Source of the DNA: Oscillospiraceae bacterium
Lineage (GTDB): Bacteria > Bacillota > Clostridia > Oscillospirales > Oscillospiraceae
NCBI GenBank assembly: GCA_017432615.1
Contig: JAFRIV010000036.1
Coordinates: 1 to 45,084, forward strand
Direction of reading: 5' to 3'
DNA length: 45,084 bases
Below, piece after piece: positions 1-8,898 of the stretch. The number at the start of each line of letters is the position of its first letter. The first letter of the stretch is position 1. The notes below the pieces were generated by a model that did not search any database, was not told the origin of the DNA, and saw only the letters and a list, made by a program, of their open reading frames with translations. A program made the position numbers and the translations under genes.

Positions 1-1007
1 GCCTTTACCGTCAGCGTGTCGGTCAGACGTCCGGTATACAGTTTACCGCAATTCGTCCAGCTTTCGCCATTGTTCTGTGACAGCTGCCATACATAGCTGT
101 CTGCATTCGTTGCTGTCACGCTGAAAGTCGCATTTGTATCCGCTGCTGCTGTTGCATTTTCAGGGTTAGACACGATTTCAACATCAGGGGTAGTTAAAAA
201 TACTTTCTGATCCTCGACTTCTTCTGTGATTGTTTCAATGGCTTCAATGGCCTGGAATGAAGAAACGAACGGAATGAAGATATTCTCATTGCTGCGGGTA
301 AATGGATCAAGTGATGCGACAAACAGTTCAGCTTCTTCCTCTGAGAGAACAGTGACATCTTTAAACTGAATATAACCTGTCACAAAATCTTCATCCGCTT
401 CTCTTGCCGCGGCAGTATCGAAACTGATATGGAGCCAGCTTTCATTCATAGTATCTGCATAGGTAGAGACTACGGCAAAAACGACGGAATCGGCAGGGAG
501 AATACCGATCTCATTCTGCCAATATTCATTTTCGTAAACATAGGCAGGAACTGCGATCCGGACATAACCCTGAGAAAACTGTTCCTCCGTCACTTCCTCA
601 CCAGAGGTAATCTCTTCCTGACTTTCAGATACCGCTGCATCATTCTCTGCAGCTTTTGTTTCGGATTCAACTATTTCTGTTTTGTCTTCAACAGGCTCTT
701 CAGAAGATTCAGATTCCGGCTTAGCTTCCTCAGGAGCAGCTGCTGCATCTTCCTCCGGCACTGCCGGTTCTTCAGCTGCAGGGGCACCTTCCTCCGGCGC
801 TGCCGGTTCTTCAGCTGCAGGGGCATCTTCCTCCGGCGCTGCCGGTTCCTCAGCTGCAGGCGGTTCTTCCTGAACCTCTTCATAAACTTCAACGGGATCC
901 GATTCTGTCTGCTCCTCGTTTTCTTCCGCAAAAATATGGGTTGGAACAGCAATGCTTATCAGCATCATCAAGGTAAGGATCAGGCATAAAATGCGATTTT
1001 TATTCAT
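1..1007 (-). CDS. Secreted Ala/Glu/Pro-rich protein with SH3-like and Ig-like domains (3' end beyond window)
   Basis: The frame is open from an ATG at 1005-1007 to the window edge, giving 335 visible codons with the C-terminus missing. AAAGGAGATC lies just upstream as a ribosome binding site. Residues 1-27 form a signal peptide (basic start, hydrophobic core, likely cut after THIFA). Residues 28-145 are acidic and rich in Ala, Pro and Glu, with a 13-residue near-repeat at about 50-89. Residues 146-222 look like an SH3-like module (GYVRIAVPAYVY ... GYIQFKDV). From residue 275 an Ig-like repeat begins (VEIVSNPENATA ... YVWQLSQNNGESWTN). This suggests a surface-exposed or secreted protein with a flexible stalk. 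The exact function is unknown. It is the last visible gene of the leftward envelope cluster, 62 nt after the BspA-type gene. The domain assignments come from sequence pattern only. Confidence 0.8.
   Translation of the reverse strand, partial: MNKNRILCLILTLMMLISIAVPTHIFAEENEEQTESDPVEVYEEVQEEPPAAEEPAAPEEDAPAAEEPAAPEEGAPAAEEPAVPEEDAAAAPEEAKPESESSEEPVEDKTEIVESETKAAENDAAVSESQEEITSGEEVTEEQFSQGYVRIAVPAYVYENEYWQNEIGILPADSVVFAVVSTYADTMNESWLHISFDTAAAREADEDFVTGYIQFKDVTVLSEEEAELFVASLDPFTRSNENIFIPFVSSFQAIEAIETITEEVEDQKVFLTTPDVEIVSNPENATAAADTNATFSVTATNADSYVWQLSQNNGESWTNCGKLYTGRLTDTLTVK
741..860 (-). repeat. 39-bp tandem coding repeat (about three copies)
   Basis: Three near-identical 39-nt units encode the acidic stalk PAAEEPAAPEEDA (variants with G for D and V for A). 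The unit is a multiple of three, so copy-number change would alter stalk length without shifting the frame. Confidence 0.8.
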
Positions 1008-1069
1008 TATGATCTCCTTTATATCTTAGATAGTTCCGATTATTCACGGATTTCCTCAAGCGAAAACCA

Positions 1070-1630
1070 TTACGGGAATCTAAGATCTATCGGGTGCAGT
1101 TCCGGACGATCCTGCGGACGCATACTTGCTGCTGCATCCTCATTGTATCCGTGAACTGTAATGATCTTAACCGGATGAATTATCCGTACCTGTTCATTTG
1201 AAATGACATGGTTTTTCAGATTCTGTTCTATTTTGGGATTAATATTCCAAATATTATCTATCTTGAATTTTACGTGATGTATTTCTGCCCATTTTTCGGC
1301 ATAACTGTTTTCAATCCCGTGAATCGTTAATCCTGCAGTTAAGGGAAATGCGAATTTGGCAATAAAAACAACGGTTTCAGGAAGATAGATATTCCGTAAA
1401 GAATATACCCCTTCGAAAGCATACTCACCGATTCGTAAAAAGCCATCCGGAAATACCACTGTTTCTGCTGCTATATCGGAAAATGCTTCTTTTTCAATTT
1501 CCTGTAAAGAACGAGGCAGAATAACAGTCATTGGCTTTCTGGCCGTGAAATCTTCTGCATAAGCCGCTCTTGCCGGGAAAAGAAGGATAGACAGAATTAC
1601 TGCAAAGATAACAAATGTTCTTCTGCTCAT
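1070..1630 (-). CDS. Small secreted BspA-type leucine-rich repeat (LRR_5) protein
   Basis: The protein has 186 aa and the start is supported by AAGGAGGCAG upstream of ATG 1630. Residues 1-25 are a signal peptide (FVIFAVILSILLFPARAAYA). Residues 35-105 carry about three BspA-like/LRR_5 units of the type L..I...AF....(V/L)..P, seen as SLQEIEKEAFSD, FLRIGEYAFEG and VVFIAKFAF. A short C-terminal tail with no recognised domain follows. LRR_5 proteins of anaerobes are usually surface or secreted proteins in adhesion or binding, but most are far longer. This one has too few units to form a full solenoid. No lipobox, LPXTG or transmembrane anchor is visible, so it is probably released or held by other wall components. 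It lies between the second LicD gene and the Ig-like protein. Confidence 0.75.
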   Translation of the reverse strand: MSRRTFVIFAVILSILLFPARAAYAEDFTARKPMTVILPRSLQEIEKEAFSDIAAETVVFPDGFLRIGEYAFEGVYSLRNIYLPETVVFIAKFAFPLTAGLTIHGIENSYAEKWAEIHHVKFKIDNIWNINPKIEQNLKNHVISNEQVRIIHPVKIITVHGYNEDAAASMRPQDRPELHPIDLRFP

Positions 1631-1756
1631 AGTTTTTCTGCCTCCTTCCTTAAGAGTGGTAAATTATTAAAATAGTAAAATCAAGGGATCTCTTAATTAA
1701 CCTGATAACGGTTCCGAAGAATAATGGATCTATAGGATCATACTGTCAGACTTGAA

Positions 1757-2605
1757 TCATTCATATGCTTTTCGCCAGTAGGGGATGAAATGATGATGCG
1801 ACTGCCGTTGGTCTGCCGGCGGCAGTTCCATATAATCACCATACAATCTTGTAAGAAGCGCATCATATGAGGACGGTATATACACTTCAATATCTTCAAA
1901 TCTGTGCAATTCCGTCTTATTGATTTCCTCACGATAGAACAGTCTCTTATCGGTAACATCAAATTCAAACGCATCATAAAAGCATTCTGAATTGCTGTTT
2001 TCATATTTTGTCATCAATGCTTTACGTTTCTCTTTCAGTTTCTGCGTACCCTGGATAACCCGTTTTTCTGCTCTTACGGCGATCTGGCGGATAGTCCCTA
2101 ATTTGGATCTGAATGATAGAGTACGATAATAACGAAGAGGAAGGCTTGCGCGCACATCCATATTTGCTTCTTTCAGTTCCTTGTAATACGCCATTCTCTC
2201 TTCTGCGTTTTCCGGTGCCTTATATATGGGAAAGACATCCACAAAAGGGCCTAAATTATCAATATCCACGACTCCTTTTAATTGAAGGATTCCGCATCTG
2301 GCACAAATGCGGCTCATCATATTGTAATAATACAACGAATTATCTGGGGTAAGCAAATAGTAATCTTCCGTATCCTGCTCAAAAACAGTTATGAATCTCT
2401 CATAGTCTCTTCGCGGCATCCAGATATCAATATCATCATCCCACGGAATAAATCCATCGTGCCTGACGGCCCCAAGAAGCGTACCAAATGCTAAAAAATA
2501 GCGGATATCATTCGCAACACATACCTGATGGATGAATTCCAGCATATTTTTTATTACTTCTTTGTACTCCCCGATTTCCATCCGTCTCCCTAAATCATCA
2601 TCCAT
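1757..2605 (-). CDS. LicD family phosphotransferase (second copy)
   Basis: LicD/fukutin-type nucleotidyltransferase-fold protein of 282 aa. Near the N-terminus it has the family signature with FGTLLGAVRHDGFIPWDDD followed by IDIWMPRRDYE, including the metal-binding Asp cluster, and a C-terminal GDYMELPPADQRQSHH typical of the family. LicD enzymes move phosphocholine or, in the fukutin/FKRP branch, ribitol phosphate from a CDP donor to a glycan. I chose ATG 2605 because GAGG sits 8 nt upstream, overlapping the flippase stop codon. The first in-frame ATG at 2632 overlaps the flippase gene and has no clear ribosome binding site. The gene is the last enzyme of the polysaccharide operon. The exact donor and acceptor are not readable from the sequence. 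Confidence 0.88.
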   Translation of the reverse strand: MDDDLGRRMEIGEYKEVIKNMLEFIHQVCVANDIRYFLAFGTLLGAVRHDGFIPWDDDIDIWMPRRDYERFITVFEQDTEDYYLLTPDNSLYYYNMMSRICARCGILQLKGVVDIDNLGPFVDVFPIYKAPENAEERMAYYKELKEANMDVRASLPLRYYRTLSFRSKLGTIRQIAVRAEKRVIQGTQKLKEKRKALMTKYENSNSECFYDAFEFDVTDKRLFYREEINKTELHRFEDIEVYIPSSYDALLTRLYGDYMELPPADQRQSHHHFIPYWRKAYE

Positions 2606-2615
2606 CTTTTGCCCC

Positions 2616-4025
2616 TCATGAAATTCTGCCATGCAGCAGAATTCTATTCATACACATTTTAACTATCCTTTTATTTAAGAGGTATGCCGCTGTCAGTGCA
2701 ACCGCCAAATTCAAAATATCTAAAATCGGGTTTTGGAAAAAACACAGAGTACATTCTAAAACAATAACAGCAATTGCGATAAAGAAACGGCGAATATCAA
2801 ATGAAATGGCAACCAGTTTCCTCACATCGATCATCCTGTAAGTAAAAAGAACAAGATAGCTGACCAAAGTAGATCCGGAAGCTGCAAAAAGACCTATCTT
2901 TTTTATAAGTGCCAAATCGACAACGATATTGCAAACAGCAGCGATTACTGTTGTGATGCCGACACTTTTTGTTGCTTTACAGGCTATGTAAATTCCTCCC
3001 AGGAAATTCGCCATACAGGAAAAAAACATCGCAAAGAATAAAATCGGCATTTGCAGATAGGCTTCGGCGTAGTCGCCCCGAATCAGGATCTTAAAAAGGA
3101 TAGGGGTACATGCAATAATAATTCCCAGGCATCCGGCATAAAAATTTGTCATCACAAGAAGCATTTTGGAATAATAGTTTTCTGCATCTTCATCTCTTGA
3201 CACAATGCTGGCATTTTCCTGCCAGGCCATACTGAATGTACTTTGTGCCAACGACAGCAGGTGGGGAACTTTATTTGCTACGCTGTAGACAGCATTTGCA
3301 GAAAGGCCCATGAATGCAGTAACTACAACCCTGTCAGACACGCGCATAACCCAACCGGATAAGTTGTTTGGCACCATTGGCCAGGAATAAGCAAGCATCT
3401 TCTTCAAAACCGGCCAGCTTATCAGCCTGAAATCTACCAGTTCATATACCCGGATTCTAAATACCAGATATACCAAGGAGATGACCGGAGAAACTGCAAG
3501 AGCGACAATCGCGCCAAACAGTTCATACTTCAAGAAATATACAAGGGATACTGTCAGGATCAGTTTCAAACAGGCGCTGATGATTGCACTGATGGAATAG
3601 TCTAAATTTCTGGAAAGCCCGCGCGCAACCTGCCCGATTTCTTCAACGATCGTATCAAAGAAAAGGAATATGCAAATCCAGACTTTTATCCGTAGATCCC
3701 TGACCGGAAGAAAGAAGAACAGGATCACAAGCGTGCTGATCGATACTGTGATAACGAAAGCCAGAATATTTGAAAGATACAGTTTAGCCTTTTCTTTGTC
3801 ATGCCCGGCTTCGATCAGAAAACGAAAAGCAGCCGTGTGGATCTGCAGTGTCGTCACCGGTAAAAGGAAGCTTACTAAAATGCTGACCAGATCGTATGCC
3901 CCATACTGCTCTTTGGTGAGGCAGGCAGTCAATACGGGAAGAGTAATGAATACTGACAATTTCGGTATAAACGTACCGATCGCCAGAAGAACAGTATTTT
4001 TCGCCAATTTTTGTTCTCTGCTCAT
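2616..4025 (-). CDS. Wzx-like polysaccharide flippase (MATE/PST superfamily)
   Basis: Integral membrane protein of 469 aa with about 12-14 predicted hydrophobic segments throughout and an N-terminus (KNTVLLAIGTFIPKLSVFITLPV) typical of polysaccharide-transport (PST/Wzx) proteins. These flip undecaprenyl-diphosphate-linked repeat units across the cytoplasmic membrane, which fits the Wzy-like polymerase in the same operon. AAAGG lies 8 nt upstream of ATG 4025. There is a 75-nt gap to the preceding FrhB-type gene. Substrate specificity cannot be inferred. Confidence 0.87.
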   Translation of the reverse strand: MSREQKLAKNTVLLAIGTFIPKLSVFITLPVLTACLTKEQYGAYDLVSILVSFLLPVTTLQIHTAAFRFLIEAGHDKEKAKLYLSNILAFVITVSISTLVILFFFLPVRDLRIKVWICIFLFFDTIVEEIGQVARGLSRNLDYSISAIISACLKLILTVSLVYFLKYELFGAIVALAVSPVISLVYLVFRIRVYELVDFRLISWPVLKKMLAYSWPMVPNNLSGWVMRVSDRVVVTAFMGLSANAVYSVANKVPHLLSLAQSTFSMAWQENASIVSRDEDAENYYSKMLLVMTNFYAGCLGIIIACTPILFKILIRGDYAEAYLQMPILFFAMFFSCMANFLGGIYIACKATKSVGITTVIAAVCNIVVDLALIKKIGLFAASGSTLVSYLVLFTYRMIDVRKLVAISFDIRRFFIAIAVIVLECTLCFFQNPILDILNLAVALTAAYLLNKRIVKMCMNRILLHGRIS

Positions 4026-4100
4026 CCGGTAAGCCTTTCTAAAACAGCATATGACTGATTATTGTTTTCTCGCTTATCAACTATTATTCCGTGCGTATAC

Positions 4101-5048
4101 TCAGATGCTTTTAAGTGCCCTTCCTAATTTCGATAATATGCGCTGCGGCAGCGGTTTCACAGTGCCGTACTTGTTAACAATATACGCTATTCCATATTTC
4201 TTATAATCTTCCCAAAACTGATCTCTCGTCGACGGAAAATCCGTCGGCTTTTCCAGATTCATCTGCCGGCAATCATTTTCGTTACTGATTCTGCTTTCAA
4301 TTGCTTCTTTGGCCTGCTCAAACAATTCTTCACCCTTCTCCGAATGGATCAGGACGAGAGACACTCCCATGGGATCATAAAAATCCGGCATCACTTTTTC
4401 TATATGCCAAAAATCCCCAATAGTGATATCCGAATCTCTGTCTGATTTGGCATAGGGGCATGCAAAACAACTCGGCCGGATGATATTTCTGGTAGAATAT
4501 AGCCTTCGATAATCCTGCACGGATACTTCAGTGCCTTCAACAATTGCCGTGCCGACTGATTTATTCCAGCCCGTTTTCTTATCCCGAAAATTCACATGAC
4601 TCATTATCCCATCGTTCGAGACTTCTTTTGCATATTCTCTCCAAATTTTGGGACTGGGAACTCCGTGACAAATTATGTCAACGATAACAACTCTGTCTTC
4701 GAGTCCAGAAAGCTTCATGTACTGCTGAAAACTCGCAGCCTGGCATCCAAGTCCGAAAAAAGCCAGTTTCCTGTCGTTATGGGATTCGAGCCAGTCTACA
4801 CTTTCCCGAAAGGCCAAATTCATATCCGCCTGGACATACTTCGATCCTCTCGCACAATCTCTCTCTTCAAAAGTCAGGACAAGTTGAAAACGCGGTTTGA
4901 AAGAACTGTAGTCATATATTGAGCAGAGCACGGCATTCCCCTGTTTTAGAAAGACATCACTCAAAGCAGTAAATGCCCCTCCCGACGAACTGTTCATCAA
5001 TGACTCTTTATCTTTCAGCTTTACAGCATAAACCTTTCGTACAGCCAC
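4101..5048 (-). CDS. F420 hydrogenase/dehydrogenase beta-subunit (FrhB/FdhB)-type protein lacking its ferredoxin domain
   Basis: Protein of 315 aa with the FrhB/FdhB N- and C-domain pattern: SSSGGAFTALSDVF near the start, VDIICHGVPSPKIWREY in the middle, and RPSCFACPYAKSDRDSDI followed by TIGDFW. The family binds flavin and usually begins with a two-cluster ferredoxin domain. Here that domain is absent and sits instead at the C-terminus of the preceding gene. The start is GTG 5048 with GAGGTGA close upstream, so the split looks genuine and not a frameshift. In glycan clusters of Clostridia such proteins pair with polysaccharide pyruvyltransferases, but their reaction is not established. A redox step on a glycan or its precursor is an inference. 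Confidence 0.85.
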   Translation of the reverse strand: MAVRKVYAVKLKDKESLMNSSSGGAFTALSDVFLKQGNAVLCSIYDYSSFKPRFQLVLTFEERDCARGSKYVQADMNLAFRESVDWLESHNDRKLAFFGLGCQAASFQQYMKLSGLEDRVVIVDIICHGVPSPKIWREYAKEVSNDGIMSHVNFRDKKTGWNKSVGTAIVEGTEVSVQDYRRLYSTRNIIRPSCFACPYAKSDRDSDITIGDFWHIEKVMPDFYDPMGVSLVLIHSEKGEELFEQAKEAIESRISNENDCRQMNLEKPTDFPSTRDQFWEDYKKYGIAYIVNKYGTVKPLPQRILSKLGRALKSI

Positions 5049-5078
5049 GGTATCACCTCACTGCGATACTGCACCCGA

Positions 5079-6455
5079 TCATAGCTGCAAATCTCTCTTG
5101 AATACACATACTTTCAGGCACAGATAACACCTTATGCACAGATCCGGATCAATATGCGGGTAAAGGAATCCTTCCTCGTCTTCCCGCATTACAATTGCAT
5201 TCTGTCTGCAGATATTCATGCATGCAGCACAGCCGCAGCACATTACCCGCTGCTCAACAAGATTCGGAATATTATTTCTTATCGATCGATCTTTCTGTAA
5301 CGGTTTTTCATGTTCCTTGAGAGAGCCTTTACTCAGCTCTTCAAACGGTATCCCGTTTGCAGTAACGGTTCGCAAATAGGATAAGCTTTTCTCTCTTGCC
5401 AGCTGCAGCTTACCGTTGACCTCTTTGTAATCTATCAAAGAATGCTCATGATACCCGCTTTCCAAGGCGATCCTGTCCTTTAATCCCAGAATCTCCAAAA
5501 GGTCAAGCATGCGGGAAGCTCGCTTGCTGTGCGGGATTGTAATGAATTGTTTCTCATAAATGATGGAAAACACTGTACCGTGGAAAGAATTTGTAACAAC
5601 ATAGGATGCATTGTGAAATAATGACAAAAACACATCCGGTCCGATATCCTTCATATTCTTTGCACCGGGGATCTTCACAAAAAAATTCGGTGAAATATCA
5701 ATAATTCTAAGACCTTTTTCTTTCGAAATCCTTTTTGCAAGAGCAACGGATACTGCAGAGTTCTGAATATTATATAGCAACAAATACGGTTCCGGCCGGT
5801 TGTGCTCACGGCTTTCCATAACGCTGTAGGCTTCCTTGCCGATCAGCAATGTACAGTCAAGCACAGTTTCAACCCGGCGGTTTAATGCTGATTCCAGCTT
5901 TTTCCTAGCCGAATTCTCCCGAACAGAGATTGCAGAGAAGTCCTCTGTCAAAGCTGCCAGTCTGTCTCTGTGATCATCGATATTTAATTCTCCCAGGCTT
6001 GCCCCATAGGAAGCTTTTTTCCCTTTCGCAAAACGAAGAAAAAATGCTTCATCAAAATCGCCGCCCGTCAAAGAAGGATTCCATATCTGGTCGCTTCCAC
6101 ATAAATAGAGATCTGCAGCAGGAGGATCATCGATTAAGCTGGAATATGTGAAATAAGGATGACTCAAATTCAGGTTTTTTTGAATAAACTTCTCGAAGCG
6201 TCTGTTTTTGCACCCGATCTCCCTTGCATGCAGCAGATAAGCCATGCCTTTAACGGTTGCTTTTGGTTTGTTATCAGCGTATTTGATCTTTTTCAGTTCT
6301 TTTATTATGCTTTTCTTGTCTCGGATATAAGGCGGCAAATAATTGATCACTTCCACCTGATGACCCATTTCTTTCAGGTAACAGGAAAGTGCCACGCATT
6401 GCAAAGTTGCACCAAAATTGGAAGTATTATGAAATGTTATAACTGCAATGCGCAT
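5079..6455 (-). CDS. Polysaccharide pyruvyltransferase family protein with C-terminal 2x[4Fe-4S] ferredoxin domain
   Basis: Protein of 458 aa. Residues 1-375 match the WcaK/CsaB-like pyruvyltransferase pattern: N-terminal TFHNTSNFGATLQCVAL, the LCGSDQIWNPSLTGG motif, and the NSFHGTVFSIIYEKQF motif with the conserved His. Family members transfer pyruvate from phosphoenolpyruvate to sugars as a ketal. Residues 404-450 add a bacterial ferredoxin domain with two CxxCxxCxxxC motifs (C406, C409, C412, C416 and C440, C443, C446, C450). AAGGA lies 8 nt before ATG 6455. The ferredoxin part normally belongs to the FrhB-type protein encoded next, so the two products probably work as one complex with electrons passing between them (inference). 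Confidence 0.87.
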   Translation of the reverse strand: MRIAVITFHNTSNFGATLQCVALSCYLKEMGHQVEVINYLPPYIRDKKSIIKELKKIKYADNKPKATVKGMAYLLHAREIGCKNRRFEKFIQKNLNLSHPYFTYSSLIDDPPAADLYLCGSDQIWNPSLTGGDFDEAFFLRFAKGKKASYGASLGELNIDDHRDRLAALTEDFSAISVRENSARKKLESALNRRVETVLDCTLLIGKEAYSVMESREHNRPEPYLLLYNIQNSAVSVALAKRISKEKGLRIIDISPNFFVKIPGAKNMKDIGPDVFLSLFHNASYVVTNSFHGTVFSIIYEKQFITIPHSKRASRMLDLLEILGLKDRIALESGYHEHSLIDYKEVNGKLQLAREKSLSYLRTVTANGIPFEELSKGSLKEHEKPLQKDRSIRNNIPNLVEQRVMCCGCAACMNICRQNAIVMREDEEGFLYPHIDPDLCIRCYLCLKVCVFKRDLQL

Positions 6456-6482
6456 CTTTTCAGTCCTTTATGATCCAGGATT

Positions 6483-7793
6483 TTAATGAATAACAGCATT
6501 TATCTCAGAAGTATCTTTTATATCCGATATCTCCGAATAAACAGACCCGTCGGAAATTGCAGTCTCTTCCCTTGAAGATAATCCGGCATTGATGAGACAA
6601 ATTGAAAGGATATACCAGAGGAAAAAGCTGTAATTATAGAGAGGATTTCCGGTAATACAATATAATAAAAAATATGTTTGCGAGAAAATGCAGAACTTCG
6701 CGACAGCAATTCTGTACGGGCTTTTGCTCATCAAGGCTGCTTTCATGTTTCTGTGACATAAAAGGAAAAAATAGGCAATCGCGCAAAGGATGAAAGAGCC
6801 GCCGAAAATGCCGCATTCACACAATAATTGTAAATAAGTGTTATGGGCGCCATAACCATAGTTGATTAGATACCAGCTCCAACCGTTCCCGGTAACAGGA
6901 TGTTCTAAAAAAGCTGCCCATGCGTTACCCCATATAGTAAATCTTCCATTGGAGAAATCTTCATCCTCAGAAAAAGACTCAACTATTCGAACGATTGTGT
7001 TTCTGGATGTAGAAACAGCCGCAATTTTAGGAAAAGCAATGACCGCTATTATCAGAAAAACAGTAATTCCGAGGAGAATGCTGAGAACTCTTTTCCCTTT
7101 TTTTGATCTGGGCACAGATACTAAAAGCATGTATATAAAAGACGCGGCGAAAAAAAACAGGGAACTCCTTTTGCCTGTCAATATGATTCCTATCAATAGA
7201 ATGATGACGATAATAACAGCTTTCCAATTACTCTTTTTATGACCGCCCGTGCAATAAAAACAAACCAGTCCCAGCATCAGAAACTGAGCGCATACTGACG
7301 TTTCAGAACTGAATCCGGAATACATTTTGTGGTAATAATACTGTCTTATAACGTCATCTCGGCTTGCTGCTCGAAAGAGAGGGAAAATCATTCTGTCAAA
7401 AAATGCCGGGGAAAAGAGCTGAATCCCAATCCCAACTAAAAACAGGAAAGAGGCAGCAAGCATAATTTTCAGGCAATCGTAACTTGTTCTTTCATCGACC
7501 CAAACAGAACCTGTCAGGACGATCCCGCTGATACTATAGAAAATCAAATCGCGGAAGAAGCTCGTTCTAAAACAGCCGATGGCACAAATCAGGATCACAC
7601 CATACCACAACAGGACTAAAACATTGACTTTCGCTTGATTTTTTCTGAGAATTGTTAATAACGAAAATAAAGCGGAAAATCCAAAAAGGGCAATTACCGG
7701 AAGCCAGGATGCAGTATATGAGGAAAGAGTCGAGACGGAATATAATGCCAGAAAAAAGAAGAAAATCATAAACTTCTGACTGAGGGTCATCAT
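6483..7793 (-). CDS. Wzy-like O-antigen polymerase/ligase family membrane protein
   Basis: Protein of 436 aa with about ten or more hydrophobic segments and a large extracytoplasmic loop. The loop contains the Wzy/WaaL family motif GNGWSWYLINYGYGAHNTY followed by LQLLCECGIFGG; the HNxYLqlL core is the usual hallmark. Such enzymes join undecaprenyl-linked repeat units outside the membrane. Its place in an operon with a priming transferase and a Wzx-like flippase supports polymerase rather than ligase. GGGAGA stands just before the tandem ATGs at 7793 and 7790, and the first was taken. The C-terminal 35 residues are hydrophilic and have no recognised domain. Confidence 0.85.
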   Translation of the reverse strand: MMTLSQKFMIFFFFLALYSVSTLSSYTASWLPVIALFGFSALFSLLTILRKNQAKVNVLVLLWYGVILICAIGCFRTSFFRDLIFYSISGIVLTGSVWVDERTSYDCLKIMLAASFLFLVGIGIQLFSPAFFDRMIFPLFRAASRDDVIRQYYYHKMYSGFSSETSVCAQFLMLGLVCFYCTGGHKKSNWKAVIIVIILLIGIILTGKRSSLFFFAASFIYMLLVSVPRSKKGKRVLSILLGITVFLIIAVIAFPKIAAVSTSRNTIVRIVESFSEDEDFSNGRFTIWGNAWAAFLEHPVTGNGWSWYLINYGYGAHNTYLQLLCECGIFGGSFILCAIAYFFLLCHRNMKAALMSKSPYRIAVAKFCIFSQTYFLLYCITGNPLYNYSFFLWYILSICLINAGLSSREETAISDGSVYSEISDIKDTSEINAVIH

Positions 7794-7866
7794 ATAATTC
7801 TCCCTGGTATTTTATTCATTATAATTCCTCGTCTTACAGTCTGTTTTGCATCCTTTTAATGATATA

Positions 7867-8862
7867 CTACCGTTCAAACCTGCTTTTTTCAGGCAGCAGT
7901 TTCTTCAGTGCCAGATTGATTTCCTGTTTTCTGATCTCGAAATCACCATGAAATTCATCGTCGTTAATACAGATCATACGCCCTTTTTTCTTCTCAATGT
8001 ATGAGATTATCTTTCTGTTATCTGTACTAATCTTAAAATATCTGCCATGCAACGTATTTGGCGCAAATTTTCCGGATGCAAGCTGCCAGAACCGGAAAAT
8101 ATACTGGTTTACATCCTCATTATTCCGGAAGCGGTGCAAACAGGTCTTTTCAAGAATCTCCGGCTCCTTATTCCAAACCTCATCCAAAGTTGACTTCAGG
8201 TAAGATACAGCCAGATGGTGATTGAAAAATCCTGTATAACCGCTCCACGGTGCAAACAATAGTGCCCTCGCAAAACCGGTAAATCCGTATCTGGGGTTGA
8301 AGCTCTTCAGCGGCTCACTTTTCATGCTATTCCGTTTGCTGAAATGCTTGTTGATATATCCTACAGAATTAAAGACAATGGGAGAAAAATTTGTCAAATT
8401 GGGTACGATCAAGTTGGGAATATTTACATCACAGGGCAGACCATCCCTAAAAAAATCCGTTGGTTTTGTATCACGCAGTAAAAAAATATCATCATTGAAA
8501 TAAATAAACTGCTCGCTTAAACCTTCGATTCTATTCATATTAAGCTCAATAACATGTGAGCTGAATACCGGCAAATACTTTTCAGGAATATAGTCTTTAT
8601 GATTTACAATATGCAGCTTTGTACAGTCTGTATTTAACCATTTCGGCAGATGCCCGTATGTTACGAAATGAACACAGTTTACCCAGGGCGCAAACTTATC
8701 AATGCTTCTGAAAACATATATTAAGTTATCCCAGTCACGATATCGGATTGCTCTGTCGTCTTCCTGATTTGTTGCATTCGTGCTGTATTTCTCTTTTTCC
8801 TTGCGCCAGACGGGATCTGAGGGATCTACCCAGGGAATAACAATATCGATCTTATCTGCCAT
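7867..8862 (-). CDS. Stealth family capsular polysaccharide phosphotransferase
   Basis: Protein of 331 aa from ATG 8862 (a GTG directly before it is possible). Conserved region 1 is IDIVIPWVDPSDPVW at the N-terminus. Region 2 begins RYRDWDNLIYVFRSIDKFAPW and runs through FVTYGHLPKWL and FIYFNDDIFLL. Region 3 is the HHLAVSYLKSTLDEVW and HRFRNNEDVNQYIFRFW stretch. Stealth proteins (bacterial capsule enzymes related to GlcNAc-1-phosphotransferase GNPTAB) transfer hexose-1-phosphate from a nucleotide sugar, making phosphodiester links. This is the only sugar-adding enzyme in the cluster besides the priming transferase and the two LicD proteins. The donor sugar cannot be told. Confidence 0.9.
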   Translation of the reverse strand: MADKIDIVIPWVDPSDPVWRKEKEKYSTNATNQEDDRAIRYRDWDNLIYVFRSIDKFAPWVNCVHFVTYGHLPKWLNTDCTKLHIVNHKDYIPEKYLPVFSSHVIELNMNRIEGLSEQFIYFNDDIFLLRDTKPTDFFRDGLPCDVNIPNLIVPNLTNFSPIVFNSVGYINKHFSKRNSMKSEPLKSFNPRYGFTGFARALLFAPWSGYTGFFNHHLAVSYLKSTLDEVWNKEPEILEKTCLHRFRNNEDVNQYIFRFWQLASGKFAPNTLHGRYFKISTDNRKIISYIEKKKGRMICINDDEFHGDFEIRKQEINLALKKLLPEKSRFER

Positions 8863-8898
8863 CACTTTTTCCCGTAATAAAAGGATTGTTTTTTAAAG

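Noticed and set aside
429-989. Plus and minus alternate frames over the Ala/Glu repeat region
   Set aside because: The minus frame from 1007 has a signal peptide, a ribosome binding site and recognisable domains; the others are repeat-driven shadows.
5040-5100. Frameshift between the ferredoxin and FrhB parts
   Set aside because: The FrhB gene has its own GTG start with a good GAGGTGA site, and the 30-nt gap is not continuous coding, so a real gene boundary is more likely.
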